Part shown: positions 1 to 8,279 of the stretch, in pieces | Layout of the letters: each line of letters starts with the position of its first letter | Numbering within the stretch: position 1 is the stretch's first letter | From: an uncultured Chloroflexota bacterium | Lineage (GTDB): Bacteria; Chloroflexota; Anaerolineae; Anaerolineales; Anaerolineaceae | Direction: 5' to 3' | Length of the DNA: 64,000 nt | NCBI GenBank assembly: GCA_902791025.1 | Contig: CADATZ010000006.1 | Location: 95,692-159,691 of the forward strand | The notes under the pieces: model-generated | What the model saw: the letters and a program-made list of their open reading frames with translations, nothing else | Told to the model about the DNA's origin: nothing | The model's database searches: none | Translations under genes and position numbers: made by a program

Positions 1-751
1 CACTTTTTACTGCGTTTCTTTTCCCTGTGTAATAGAGATTTGTGATATTCAGGTCACTTTTCAGCGCTTCGAATCCGGCTTTCAGTTTGTCGTGGAGGTT
101 ATCGGATGAGTCGAAAGCAGCTGCGAGGTTTTTGAACGTATCGTAAAGCGTGTTCTTTTTGATGCGGATGACCTCGATGTTTTTATGTTTCTCCGGAGTG
201 TAGATAATATAGCAGTTGCGTCCTTTGCTTTTCCCTCTGTACAAAACTTTGTCGATGAGTGTAAACAAATCAAGGTAATTGTCCGCATCCTTCGGGTAGT
301 TAGCAAGGCCTGCTGTCCCGGTCATGAACAGATCATATTTGGTGAGGTGGAAGGTTTTGCGCAATACCACGCCCGTTCCAAACAAAGTTTGGCAGAAGAG
401 CTTGTTTGCGGCATAGTCCAGGTCGCGGAAGTTGACGAAGAGAAATTCATCACCGCCGAATCTGCCTGCGATACCGTATCCGCGGAGAAAATCCCGCAGA
501 TTTTCGGAAACAGCCGCGAGCATCTGGTCACCCATGGAATGTCCGTAGGTATCATTGATATATTTAAAATTATCAAGATCGATCATGCCAAAGGTGAAGG
601 GGATTTTCTCTTCGATCAGGGACTGTACAAATGCGATCATATGCGTTTTGGAAATAAGCCCTGTCAGCGGATCAAGAACGTCAGTAATGCGGCGTCCTTC
701 AAGAACACGTTTGAAATATTCATATTGGACCAATTCTTCTCTGCTGTACAT
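1..751 (-). CDS. GGDEF-domain protein (diguanylate cyclase-like), 3' end outside window
   Basis: An open frame runs leftward from ATG at 751 (preceded by GAGGG) and leaves the window without a stop, giving 250 visible codons. It reads DPLTGL near residue 30, FGMIDLDNFKYIND, then the active-site motif GGDEF at residues 99-103. These are the signature blocks of a diguanylate cyclase, which makes cyclic di-GMP from two GTP. The inhibitory I-site, normally RxxD just before the active site, reads RGYG (residues 90-93). The Asp is lost, so product inhibition may be weak or absent. No membrane segment or sensor domain precedes the GGDEF domain. A further region begins after about residue 190 and continues off the edge. 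The opposite-strand reading here is a shadow. Confidence 0.9.
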   Translation of the reverse strand, partial: MYSREELVQYEYFKRVLEGRRITDVLDPLTGLISKTHMIAFVQSLIEEKIPFTFGMIDLDNFKYINDTYGHSMGDQMLAAVSENLRDFLRGYGIAGRFGGDEFLFVNFRDLDYAANKLFCQTLFGTGVVLRKTFHLTKYDLFMTGTAGLANYPKDADNYLDLFTLIDKVLYRGKSKGRNCYIIYTPEKHKNIEVIRIKKNTLYDTFKNLAAAFDSSDNLHDKLKAGFEALKSDLNITNLYYTGKRNAVKS

Positions 752-1113
752 AACACCCTCAGCTATCGTTTTTTGATCAGTTTCGAAAATCGTATAGTTA
801 GTTTATTGTACCCCATACGTGCTCTTATTCTCTGAAATCGGTTGAAATTGGAAGATTTTAATGGTTTCTGCTCGTTGGGTTAGCAACTGCGGACTGTTCC
901 TTTATGGATGGTTCACATTGCTATGGATTTAATAAAACTATTATATTGTGAAAAAAGTAACAAATTGAATAAAACACTTGCTTTAACTTTATCTTTGCGT
1001 ATAATAGATTGTGAAATAAATAACAAACAGCGATAAGTAAAATAATTACTGCGCTGCTTATTAATATAACAAATCCGAATTCGGATAGAAATGTAATATC
1101 AGGAGATTCAAAA
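752..1113. other. Intergenic region between divergent genes
   Basis: An AT-rich gap of about 360 bases between the GGDEF gene (-) and the alcohol dehydrogenase gene (+). Apart from the promoter at 978-1005 and the ribosome binding site near 1100, nothing gene-like is seen. The leader of about 100 bases before the dehydrogenase has no obvious riboswitch fold. Confidence 0.6.
978..1005 (+). promoter_or_regulatory. Sigma-70 type promoter for the alcohol dehydrogenase
   Basis: TTGCTT at 978-983 and a perfect TATAAT at 1000-1005 are separated by 16 bases. Transcription would start near 1012, leaving a leader of about 100 bases before the ATG at 1114. Confidence 0.65.
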
Positions 1114-2337
1114 ATGGCACGTTTTACTCTTCCCCGCGATTTATATCATGGTAAAGGTTCCCTTGAAGCGCTGAAAACCTTCCAAGGAAAGAAAGCAATG
1201 ATCTGCGTAGGCGGCGGATCCATGAAGCGTTTCGGTTTTCTTGACCGGGCTGAAGCTTATCTGAAGGAAGCCGGCATGGAAGTCAGGATCTTTGACGGAA
1301 TCGAATCAGATCCTTCCGTTGAAACTGTTATGCGCGGCGCGGACGCGATGCTTGAATTCCAGCCGGACTGGATCGTTGCAATCGGCGGCGGATCCCCGAT
1401 CGATGCCGCAAAAGCGATGTGGATCAAATATGAATATCCGGACTGCACCTTTGAAGATATGTGCAAGGTTTTCGGTATTCCTGAACTGCGGAAAAAGGCT
1501 CACTTCTGCGCTGTTTCTTCTACTTCCGGTACCGCTACCGAAGTGACCGCATTCTCCATCATTACCGATTACAGCAAAGGCATCAAATATCCGATCGCTG
1601 ACTTCGAAATCACTCCGGATGTAGCTATTGTTGATCCGGAACTGGCTGAAACCATGCCGAAGAAGCTGGTTGCCCATACCGGTATGGATGCCATGACCCA
1701 CGCGATTGAAGCGTATGTTTCTACCGCTAATTGTGATTACACTGATCCGCTTGCCATCCATGCCATTGAAATGATCATGAATGACCTGGTTCCTTCCTAC
1801 AACGGTGATATGGCTGCCCGTGACCGCATGCACAATGCACAGTGCCTGGCCGGTATGGCGTTCTCCAATGCACTGCTGGGTATTGTTCACTCCATGGCTC
1901 ACAAGACCGGTGCGGTTTTCGCCGATTATGGTGCGCACATTATCCACGGTGCTGCCAATGCCATGTACCTGCCGAAGGTCATTGCTTTCAATGCCAAGGA
2001 TGAGACCGCGAAGAAACGCTATGGCGTGATCGTAGATTATATGGGCATCGCTGACAAGAATGCTTCCGATGATGAAAAGGTTGCGGCTTTGATCGCTTAT
2101 CTGCGCAAGATGAATGATGATCTGAATATCCCTCACTGCATCGGTCACTATGGCGCTGATTCTTATCCAACTGAAAAAGGTTTTGTTCCGGAAGAAGTCT
2201 TCCTTGAAAGACTGCATGATATCGCTGTCAATGCCATTGCTGATGCCTGCACCGGTTCCAACCCGCGTCAGCCATCTGTTGAAGAAATGGAAAAATTGCT
2301 GAAGTGCTGCTATTACGACACTGAAGTTGATTTCTAA
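1114..2337 (+). CDS. Iron-containing alcohol dehydrogenase
   Basis: A 407-residue protein of the group III metal-dependent alcohol dehydrogenase family, which interconverts aldehydes and alcohols with NAD(P)H in the cytoplasm. GGGSPIDAAK forms the nucleotide-binding loop, followed by GTATEVT. The metal site is visible by comparison with FucO: D192 and H196 (in GMDAMTH), H259 (in GIVHSMAH) and H278 (in HGAANAM). About five extra residues lie between the last two ligands relative to FucO. AGGAGA lies 8 bases before the ATG. It has its own promoter and terminator, so it is probably a single-gene unit. A role in reoxidising fermentation NADH is inferred; the substrate cannot be read from sequence. 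Confidence 0.95.
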   Translation: MARFTLPRDLYHGKGSLEALKTFQGKKAMICVGGGSMKRFGFLDRAEAYLKEAGMEVRIFDGIESDPSVETVMRGADAMLEFQPDWIVAIGGGSPIDAAKAMWIKYEYPDCTFEDMCKVFGIPELRKKAHFCAVSSTSGTATEVTAFSIITDYSKGIKYPIADFEITPDVAIVDPELAETMPKKLVAHTGMDAMTHAIEAYVSTANCDYTDPLAIHAIEMIMNDLVPSYNGDMAARDRMHNAQCLAGMAFSNALLGIVHSMAHKTGAVFADYGAHIIHGAANAMYLPKVIAFNAKDETAKKRYGVIVDYMGIADKNASDDEKVAALIAYLRKMNDDLNIPHCIGHYGADSYPTEKGFVPEEVFLERLHDIAVNAIADACTGSNPRQPSVEEMEKLLKCCYYDTEVDF

Positions 2338-2368
2338 TGCTTTCTTCTGAAAAGATTCAGTGACAGAC

Positions 2369-2407
2369 AGGTGATTCATCAGAAAAACAGATGGATCACC
2401 TTTTTTT
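2369..2407 (+). terminator. Rho-independent terminator
   Basis: A 12-bp stem (2369-2380 with 2390-2401, one G-T pair) and a 9-base loop are followed by seven T. It ends the alcohol dehydrogenase transcript. Confidence 0.9.
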
Positions 2408-2511
2408 GTCTGAAAATGATATAAAAACTGCGTTATTTATCGCAATAACAACCGGACAATATATTATAATTAATAAGGTTCTGATTTCGGGACTTTTCAA
2501 GGCAGTTACTT

Positions 2512-3054
2512 ATGGAAATACGCGACAAAAATGGATTAACGGAACAGGAATTTCTGAAAGTCTATGCACAGAAAAACTACCCCAAACCGGCTCTGACAGC
2601 GGACCTGGTGGTTTTCTCGGAAAATATAGATGCGATTCTGCTGGTGAAACGAGGCGGACATCCGTTTCTTGGCCGCTGGGCATTTCCTGGCGGATTTGCT
2701 AATGCGGACGAATCTGTTGAACAAACAGCTTTGCGTGAATTGAGGGAAGAAACCGGCATTTCCACTTTATGTGAAGATGATATTTACGAAATTGGGCTCT
2801 TCAGCACTCCCGGACGTGACCCGCGGGGCTGGGTGGTTTCCAATGTGTATGCAGCTAAGGTTGATCCGGCACAAATTGTTGTAAAAGCCGGTGATGATGC
2901 GGCACAAGCACAGTGGTTTTGCCTTGATTATAAAAATGGTGAGTTTACATTGACCAATGGTGATATTCGCCTTACGGGAGATGCCGATAAATCGGATTTG
3001 GCTTTTGACCATAACCGGATCCTTATAAAAACAATTGAAAAGTTTTCCAAATAA
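2512..3054 (+). CDS. Nudix hydrolase (ADP-ribose pyrophosphatase-like)
   Basis: A 180-residue protein with a complete Nudix box (G-x5-E-x7-REU-x-EE-x-GU) from G61 to I83: G61, E67, R75-E76-L77, E79, E80, G82. The Nudix fold hydrolyses nucleoside diphosphates linked to another group. The ending (LAFDHNRIL) resembles COG1051-type ADP-ribose pyrophosphatases, so an NAD-derived substrate is plausible but not proven. It ends 18 bases before nfnA and may share its transcript, which fits a link to pyridine-nucleotide metabolism. Confidence 0.9.
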   Translation: MEIRDKNGLTEQEFLKVYAQKNYPKPALTADLVVFSENIDAILLVKRGGHPFLGRWAFPGGFANADESVEQTALRELREETGISTLCEDDIYEIGLFSTPGRDPRGWVVSNVYAAKVDPAQIVVKAGDDAAQAQWFCLDYKNGEFTLTNGDIRLTGDADKSDLAFDHNRILIKTIEKFSK

Positions 3055-3072
3055 AGGGAAGGAATTTGTAGT

Positions 3073-3921
3073 ATGTATAAAATTGTACGGAAGCGGGAAC
3101 TGAATCCCACCGTTACCCAGATGGAGATCGAAGCTCCGCTGGTTGCCAGAAAGGCAAAACCCGGGCAGTTCATCATTCTTCGTGTGGATGAAGAAGGTGA
3201 ACGGATCCCTCTCACCGTTGCCGGTACCAACCCGGAAGAGGGAACTGTAAAAATCATCTTCCAGATCGTCGGTGCGACTACGGAAATGCTCAATCACAAA
3301 AATGAAGGTGAATATATCCAGGACTTCGTCGGTCCGCTGGGTATGGCGACACATACCGAAGGAATCAAAAAAGTCTGTATCGTCGGCGGTGGTGTTGGCT
3401 GCGCGATCGCTATGCCGGTTGCACAGGAATTCCATCGGCTTGGTGCGGAAGTTACCAGCATCATCGGTTTCCGCAATAAAGACCTGCTGATCCTTGAAGA
3501 TGAATTTAAAGCCTGCTCCGACAAGCTGGTCGTTATGACCGATGACGGTTCCTATGCCCGCCATGGCAACGTGACCGTACCGCTCAAGGAAATGCTGGAA
3601 GCGGGTGAAAAGTTTGACATGGTCATCGCTATCGGCCCCGGCATCATGATGAAATTTGTGGTTGCCACCTGCAAACCCTTCGGTGTTCCGGTGACTGTTT
3701 CCATGAACCCGATCATGATCGATGGTACAGGCATGTGCGGCGGCTGCCGCCTGACACTGAACCAGGACGGTAAGCGTGTTACAAAATTCGCCTGTGTTGA
3801 CGGTCCTGACTTCAACGGTTATGAAGTTGATTTTGATGAAGCCATGTCCCGCGGCCGGATGTATTTCGATTACGAACGCAACGCTCATGAAGAAGCCTGT
3901 AATCTTTTCAAGAACGCATAA
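3073..3921 (+). CDS. nfnA: NADH-dependent ferredoxin:NADP+ oxidoreductase, small subunit NfnA
   Basis: A 282-residue FAD/NAD-binding protein. R44-I-P-L-T48 is the flavin-binding motif of the ferredoxin-reductase fold. VCIVGGGVGC near 101-110 is the dinucleotide loop. The C-terminal cluster site reads D217, C222, C225, C241, matching the unusual one-Asp/three-Cys [2Fe-2S] site known in NfnA. With NfnB next door, the complex couples NADH and reduced ferredoxin oxidation to NADP+ reduction by flavin-based electron bifurcation (or runs in reverse). Such genes are often annotated as sulfide dehydrogenase or ferredoxin-NADP reductase alpha subunit. GGGAAGG precedes the start, and nfnB begins 11 bases after the stop. 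Confidence 0.92.
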   Translation: MYKIVRKRELNPTVTQMEIEAPLVARKAKPGQFIILRVDEEGERIPLTVAGTNPEEGTVKIIFQIVGATTEMLNHKNEGEYIQDFVGPLGMATHTEGIKKVCIVGGGVGCAIAMPVAQEFHRLGAEVTSIIGFRNKDLLILEDEFKACSDKLVVMTDDGSYARHGNVTVPLKEMLEAGEKFDMVIAIGPGIMMKFVVATCKPFGVPVTVSMNPIMIDGTGMCGGCRLTLNQDGKRVTKFACVDGPDFNGYEVDFDEAMSRGRMYFDYERNAHEEACNLFKNA

Positions 3922-3932
3922 GGAGTGTAAAG

Positions 3933-5342
3933 ATGGCTATTGATCCGAAAAAACATGAAATGCCGACCCAGGCTCCCGAGGTGCGTGCACATAATTTCAG
4001 CGAAGTTGCGCTTGGTTACGATCAGGAAACAGCACTTGCGGAAGCAAGCCGCTGTCTGAACTGCAAAAACCGCCCCTGTGTTTCCGGCTGCCCGGTGAAC
4101 ATCCACATTCCGGAATTCATCGCGAAGGTCAAGGAAGGGGACTTTGAGGCGGCTTACCAGATCATCAATCAGACCTCTTCTCTCCCGGCTGTCTGCGGAC
4201 GTGTCTGCCCGCAGGAAAACCAGTGTGAAAAATACTGCACACTTGCCAAGAAATTCGAAGCAGTCGGTATCGGCCGCCTGGAACGCTTTGTTGCGGACTG
4301 GCATAATGCCCATGCGACAGAAAAAGCTCAAGCTCCCGAATCCAACGGGCACAAAGTCGCTATCGTCGGTTCCGGTCCGTCTGGCCTGACCTGTGCCGGA
4401 GACCTGGCCAAGAAGGGCTACAAAGTCAGTGTATTTGAAGCGCTGCATACTGCCGGCGGCGTGTTGGTTTATGGTATCCCGGAATTCCGCCTGCCGAAGT
4501 CCATCGTTGCCAAAGAAGTTGAGACCCTGAAGGATCTGGGCGTGGATGTGGAAACCAATGTCATTATCGGCAAGACCCTGACCATCGACGAACTGTTTGA
4601 AATGGGGTATGAAGCTGTGTTCATCGGTTCCGGTGCCGGTTTACCGAACTTCATGAATATCCCGGGTGAATCCCTGAAGGGTGTTTATTCTGCGAATGAA
4701 TTCCTGACCCGCTCCAACCTGATGAAGGCCTACAAAGAAGACCCGAAGACCCCGATCATGAAGGGTGGTAAGGTCGCGGTTGTCGGCGGCGGAAACGTGG
4801 CGATGGATGCAGCCCGTACCGCGCTGCGCCTGGGGGCCGAGAAGGTCTATATCGTTTACCGCCGTTCGATGGAAGAGCTTCCCGCCCGGCGCGAAGAAGT
4901 GGAACACGCACAGGAAGAGGGCATCGACTTTCGCCTGCTGCATAACCCGGTCGAGATCCTGGGGTACAACAACCCGGATGATCCGCGTGACCCGAAGAAC
5001 GGTTTCGTTACCGGTATCCGCTGTGTAAAGATGGAACTCGGTGAACCGGATGCTTCCGGCCGCCGCCGCCCTGTTGCGATTCCCGGCAGTGAATTTGAGC
5101 TGGATGTTACCGCTGTGATCATGGCGATTGGTACCAGCCCGAATCCGCTGATCAAGTCCACGACAAAAGGGCTGGAAGTCAATTCTCGCGGCGGAATTAT
5201 CGTCAATGAAGATGGACTTACATCCCGCGAGGGTGTTTATGCCGGTGGTGATGCGGTGACAGGTGCCGCAACAGTTATTTCCGCGATGGGTGCAGGAAAA
5301 GTTGCCGCGAAAGCAATCGATGACTATCTTTCAGCAAAGTAG
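3933..5342 (+). CDS. nfnB: NADH-dependent ferredoxin:NADP+ oxidoreductase, large subunit NfnB
   Basis: A 469-residue protein of the GltD/NfnB family. Two cysteine groups bind [4Fe-4S] clusters: C41, C44, C49, C53 and C88, C92, C98, C102. An FAD site (VAIVGSGPSGL, about 146-156) and an NADP site (VAVVGGGNVAMD, about 283) follow. The protein is often labelled glutamate synthase small subunit, but no glutamate synthase large subunit is nearby and the partner is a clear NfnA. The bifurcating transhydrogenase role is therefore preferred. It is co-transcribed with nfnA and ends at a terminator hairpin. Confidence 0.92.
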   Translation: MAIDPKKHEMPTQAPEVRAHNFSEVALGYDQETALAEASRCLNCKNRPCVSGCPVNIHIPEFIAKVKEGDFEAAYQIINQTSSLPAVCGRVCPQENQCEKYCTLAKKFEAVGIGRLERFVADWHNAHATEKAQAPESNGHKVAIVGSGPSGLTCAGDLAKKGYKVSVFEALHTAGGVLVYGIPEFRLPKSIVAKEVETLKDLGVDVETNVIIGKTLTIDELFEMGYEAVFIGSGAGLPNFMNIPGESLKGVYSANEFLTRSNLMKAYKEDPKTPIMKGGKVAVVGGGNVAMDAARTALRLGAEKVYIVYRRSMEELPARREEVEHAQEEGIDFRLLHNPVEILGYNNPDDPRDPKNGFVTGIRCVKMELGEPDASGRRRPVAIPGSEFELDVTAVIMAIGTSPNPLIKSTTKGLEVNSRGGIIVNEDGLTSREGVYAGGDAVTGAATVISAMGAGKVAAKAIDDYLSAK

Positions 5343-5366
5343 TTTTTTCAAATAGTTGAGGTACAG

Positions 5367-5396
5367 GAGAGGATGGAAGTTTTACCATCCTCTCTT
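5367..5396 (+). terminator. Terminator-like hairpin after nfnB
   Basis: A perfect 10-bp stem (5367-5376 with 5385-5394) and an 8-base loop. Only a short T run follows, so termination may be partial. Confidence 0.75.
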
Positions 5397-5441
5397 GCAT
5401 AAAAACAGTATACTTGCGGAAATACATGGAGTTATTTTTCA

Positions 5442-6629
5442 ATGAAGAATAAATGGGTGTCGAAAATTATTATTGTGAGCTTTCTGGTTCTTATCGGATG
5501 GTTTACATTGTTTAATTTTCCGATTCTCTCACAACAACTGTTCGATTTCTTAACTCATCCGACAGATATTTTTACATTTGGCGATGAGATTTCTGAAATT
5601 ATGAAGTCGGATAATTTATATCATAAGGATGATTTTATTAATCTGAACGGGCTGTATGGCAGGTTGAGCGGCAGACGTTTATTTAACGAGGTCGTTCTGA
5701 TGAAAAACGGCATGCTGAATTACAGTGAGATGAAGCTGAATGCCAAAACTTACGAGATTCCGCTTATTCTTTCGGATTTCAGCCATTTTGTTGAAGACAG
5801 CGGCGGGAAGTTTTTCTATGTTCAGTATCCGGGAAAGTATGATAAAGAAAATGACCTGATGCCGGAAGGACTCAGCCCACAGATCCGGAAAGAGATCAAC
5901 GGACTGGTTGATCTGATCAGTAATGAAGGTGTAGATGTTCTTGACCTGCATCCGCTGCTTGCTGATTCTGCGGCTGATGTTGAAAAAAACTATTACATTA
6001 CAGACCATCATTGGAAACCAACTTCTGCATACAAGGCATTTCAGGCAATCGTCTCGCATACAGCGGAGCTCTTTCCCGGTGAAAATTTTAGCGGTGATGC
6101 GGTGAATTCTGAAAACTGGACTGTGCATGAGCTGAAGGATCAGTTTTTAGGCAGTTTTGGCAGACGCGTGGGAATTTATTTTCGCGGACTGGATGATCTG
6201 CAATGGATGACGCCGGATTTTGATACAAAGCTTTCCTTCAGTTACCCGCTGGAAAATATTAAACTTGAGGGTAATTTTGAGGATACTTTGATCCGGAAGG
6301 AATATCTGGAACCGGGTGGGGATAAACTGCATACTGATTATTTTTTTGTGTATATCGGCGATAATTATCCCTTCTTTACAACGAAAAATTTCAAGCCTCT
6401 TTCGGATAAAAAAGTCCTTATGATCCATGACAGCTACAGCCTTCCAGTCATCGCCTTTTTATCGACAGTTTTCCGCGAGGTAGATGCCATTGATCCCCGG
6501 TCCTATGCGGATTACTATCCGGAAATGCCGATCAAAAAATATGTGGAGCAGACACATCCGGATATTGTGATCATGGCGCTCTCTCCTTATCCGGATGTGA
6601 TCAATCACAAAAATACTTTCCACTTTTGA
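5442..6629 (+). CDS. DHHW-family, SGNH hydrolase-like membrane-anchored protein
   Basis: A 395-residue protein with one N-terminal membrane segment (about residues 8-28) and an extracytoplasmic body. ITDHHWKP carries the DHHW motif at residues 188-191, and HDSYS at 329-333 resembles the catalytic block seen in AlgJ/AlgX-like and DHHW proteins linked to O-acetylation of exported polysaccharides. GGAG lies 13 bases before the ATG. No membrane-bound acetyltransferase partner is adjacent, so the acetyl donor system must be elsewhere or the role differs. Cell-surface polymer modification is inferred from the family only. Confidence 0.8.
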   Translation: MKNKWVSKIIIVSFLVLIGWFTLFNFPILSQQLFDFLTHPTDIFTFGDEISEIMKSDNLYHKDDFINLNGLYGRLSGRRLFNEVVLMKNGMLNYSEMKLNAKTYEIPLILSDFSHFVEDSGGKFFYVQYPGKYDKENDLMPEGLSPQIRKEINGLVDLISNEGVDVLDLHPLLADSAADVEKNYYITDHHWKPTSAYKAFQAIVSHTAELFPGENFSGDAVNSENWTVHELKDQFLGSFGRRVGIYFRGLDDLQWMTPDFDTKLSFSYPLENIKLEGNFEDTLIRKEYLEPGGDKLHTDYFFVYIGDNYPFFTTKNFKPLSDKKVLMIHDSYSLPVIAFLSTVFREVDAIDPRSYADYYPEMPIKKYVEQTHPDIVIMALSPYPDVINHKNTFHF

Positions 6630-6803
6630 AAATCCGGATAAATATATTCAGGCTGATAATGATAATGGCAGATAACTGCGTTCCAATGTCTTATTTCTAA
6701 ATGTCTTTCATCATCCTCCGAGTGCAAGGTTTATGCCTTTCGTGTATCCAACTTCATGCCTTTTGTCCCTTTTTTGTCAATAAAAATGTCACTAATAAAG
6801 CCT

Positions 6804-6832
6804 TTGCGTGATTTCATTGTTCATTGTATAAT
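6804..6832 (+). promoter_or_regulatory. Sigma-70 type promoter
   Basis: TTGCGT at 6804-6809 and TATAAT at 6827-6832 have ideal 17-base spacing. The predicted start, near 6839, is about a dozen bases before the ATG at 6852, so the leader is little more than the ribosome binding site. Confidence 0.75.
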
Positions 6833-6851
6833 ACGGGAAAAGGAGTGGAAC

Positions 6852-7343
6852 ATGAAACGTTATATTTTTGTAATTCTGTGTATCTGCCTCTTGGCAGCTG
6901 CCTCTGTTGCTTCGGCACAGGAGGCCGCCGGTTATAAGGTGACCTATCTTGGCAACAACTGCCTGGCTTCTGTTCCGACAGACGAGAAGGAATACAAGGC
7001 TGGTGAGACTGTTTCCGTGATGTTTGATCCCGTAACCTATATGAACGGTTTGATTTTCTATGGCTGGGATTGGAACAATGACGGTGTTGCAGATTTCGGA
7101 TATGCTTACAATAGCTTCAGCATGCCTTCCAAGGATGTTGAAATGAAGGCAATCTGCATTTCCCCGTATTCGGCTCCGGCACCTGCACCATGCCCGGCAC
7201 CGCGTCCGTGGGGTCCGCCTCCGCCGCATCAACCACATCATCAGCAGCAACCGCAGCAACCGCAGCATCCTGTATGGCCTCCGGTTTATGGTGGATTTGA
7301 TTTTTATCCTATTCCTCATTTCGGTGGCCCAGGCTGGTGGTAG
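6852..7343 (+). CDS. Small secreted protein with an InlB-type repeat and Pro/His/Gln-rich tail
   Basis: A 163-residue protein. The start at 6852 is chosen over an upstream in-frame start because AGGAG precedes it and it opens a clear signal peptide (MKRYIFVILCICLLAAASVA, then S-A-Q). The mature N-terminal part resembles one Listeria-Bacteroides/InlB B-type repeat, with the GYKVTYLGN opening and a final SMPSKDVEMKA. The C-terminal 60 residues are low-complexity Pro, His and Gln, ending in Gly, Trp and Pro. A metal-binding or wall-associated role is possible from composition only. It is flanked by its own promoter and terminator. Confidence 0.8.
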   Translation: MKRYIFVILCICLLAAASVASAQEAAGYKVTYLGNNCLASVPTDEKEYKAGETVSVMFDPVTYMNGLIFYGWDWNNDGVADFGYAYNSFSMPSKDVEMKAICISPYSAPAPAPCPAPRPWGPPPPHQPHHQQQPQQPQHPVWPPVYGGFDFYPIPHFGGPGWW

Positions 7344-7370
7344 AATATTTTGTAGTGAGTTGATTTGCAA

Positions 7371-7402
7371 AAACGGTATGATGAAAATCATACCGTTTTT
7401 TA
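7371..7402 (+). terminator. Rho-independent terminator
   Basis: A perfect 12-bp stem (7371-7382 with 7387-7398), a GAAA tetraloop and a T run. It ends the small secreted protein gene and could also work on the opposite strand. Confidence 0.92.
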
Positions 7403-7509
7403 TAAAGGACGTTCTTGTTAGGTTCCGGACAGCGCATTACACAGTACAATTAGACTGCTCAGCACGGTACAGACTGCGTTTGAATTTTGGATGCAGAAAA
7501 TGGAAAGTG

Positions 7510-8268
7510 TTATTGTGATTGGTTTTCCGTCAGTTTTATCAGCCATAGCGGCAGTTCACTGATAAGGACTACCAGCAGAACCATAATCAGGGCATAAGCG
7601 TAAATGTCCTGATATTCGTTAAAATAAATACTGGTATTGATGGCTTTCCCGAGCGAGTTTTTTGTCTGTACCAGATATTCGGTGGAAACCACCAGCTTTA
7701 GACCCATACCGATGGCGTTGATATAAGCCTGTTTCAGGTATCCTGCCATCAAAGGCAGATGAACGTTCCACAGTACCTCTAAATTGAAGCCGCTGTTCAG
7801 GCGGTAAACATCCAGCAGATCTTTGTCGATGCTGCGGCTGCCTTCACAGACCGCTTCGGAAATCAGCGGAACCAGGATCAGAGTCGTTCCGATGAGTGGG
7901 ACTTTGTCATAACTTGTCAAAACCATGATGATGACCACCAGCACCAGCATGGGTATAGAGCGCAGCATCACCATCAGCGGACGGAACAGCATGCGGATGA
8001 AATCACTGTACCCTTCCAGAAGTCCAATCGCCAGTCCGATCACGGTGGAAACGGCCATCGCTGTCAACAGATGGCGCAGTGTGGTATGGATCAGCAGCCA
8101 TGTTTTCGGAGTGTTGAGCAAACGGAAAAACGCTCTCAGAATTTCCGTGACATCCGGAAAAACCAGCCTGTCATTTTTAATCCAACCGGCTGCCTGGATC
8201 AGGCAGCCGATCAGAATAATTCCGAGAACAAAAGCGAAGGCTTGTTTGTTTTTCTTTTCGCCCTTCAC
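7510..8268 (-). CDS. ABC transporter permease, NitT/TauT (SsuC-like) type
   Basis: A 252-residue inner-membrane protein with about six hydrophobic segments. The cytoplasmic EAA-type loop (SEAVCEGSRSIDKDLLDVYR) that contacts the ATPase sits near residue 150. The family imports sulfonates, nitrate, thiamine precursors or similar small organics. It starts 11 bases after the binding-protein stop, so the two are co-transcribed. No ATPase gene follows. The next gene downstream is on the other strand, so the ATPase must be supplied from elsewhere. Confidence 0.9.
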   Translation of the reverse strand: MKGEKKNKQAFAFVLGIILIGCLIQAAGWIKNDRLVFPDVTEILRAFFRLLNTPKTWLLIHTTLRHLLTAMAVSTVIGLAIGLLEGYSDFIRMLFRPLMVMLRSIPMLVLVVIIMVLTSYDKVPLIGTTLILVPLISEAVCEGSRSIDKDLLDVYRLNSGFNLEVLWNVHLPLMAGYLKQAYINAIGMGLKLVVSTEYLVQTKNSLGKAINTSIYFNEYQDIYAYALIMVLLVVLISELPLWLIKLTENQSQ

Positions 8269-8279
8269 CCTTTTATCCT

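Noticed and set aside
185..835. 216-codon plus-strand frame over the GGDEF gene
   Set aside because: It is the antisense shadow of the GGDEF frame, which has the true family motifs.
1306..2379. 357-codon minus-strand frame over the alcohol dehydrogenase
   Set aside because: A shadow of the dehydrogenase; no motif, no ribosome site, and composition dictated by the sense strand.
2767..3888. Long minus-strand frame across Nudix and nfnA
   Set aside because: It spans two well-supported plus-strand genes and has no family motif.
3933..5342. Glutamate synthase small subunit
   Set aside because: The family is shared, but no large subunit is present and the adjacent NfnA with its one-Asp cluster site favours NfnB.
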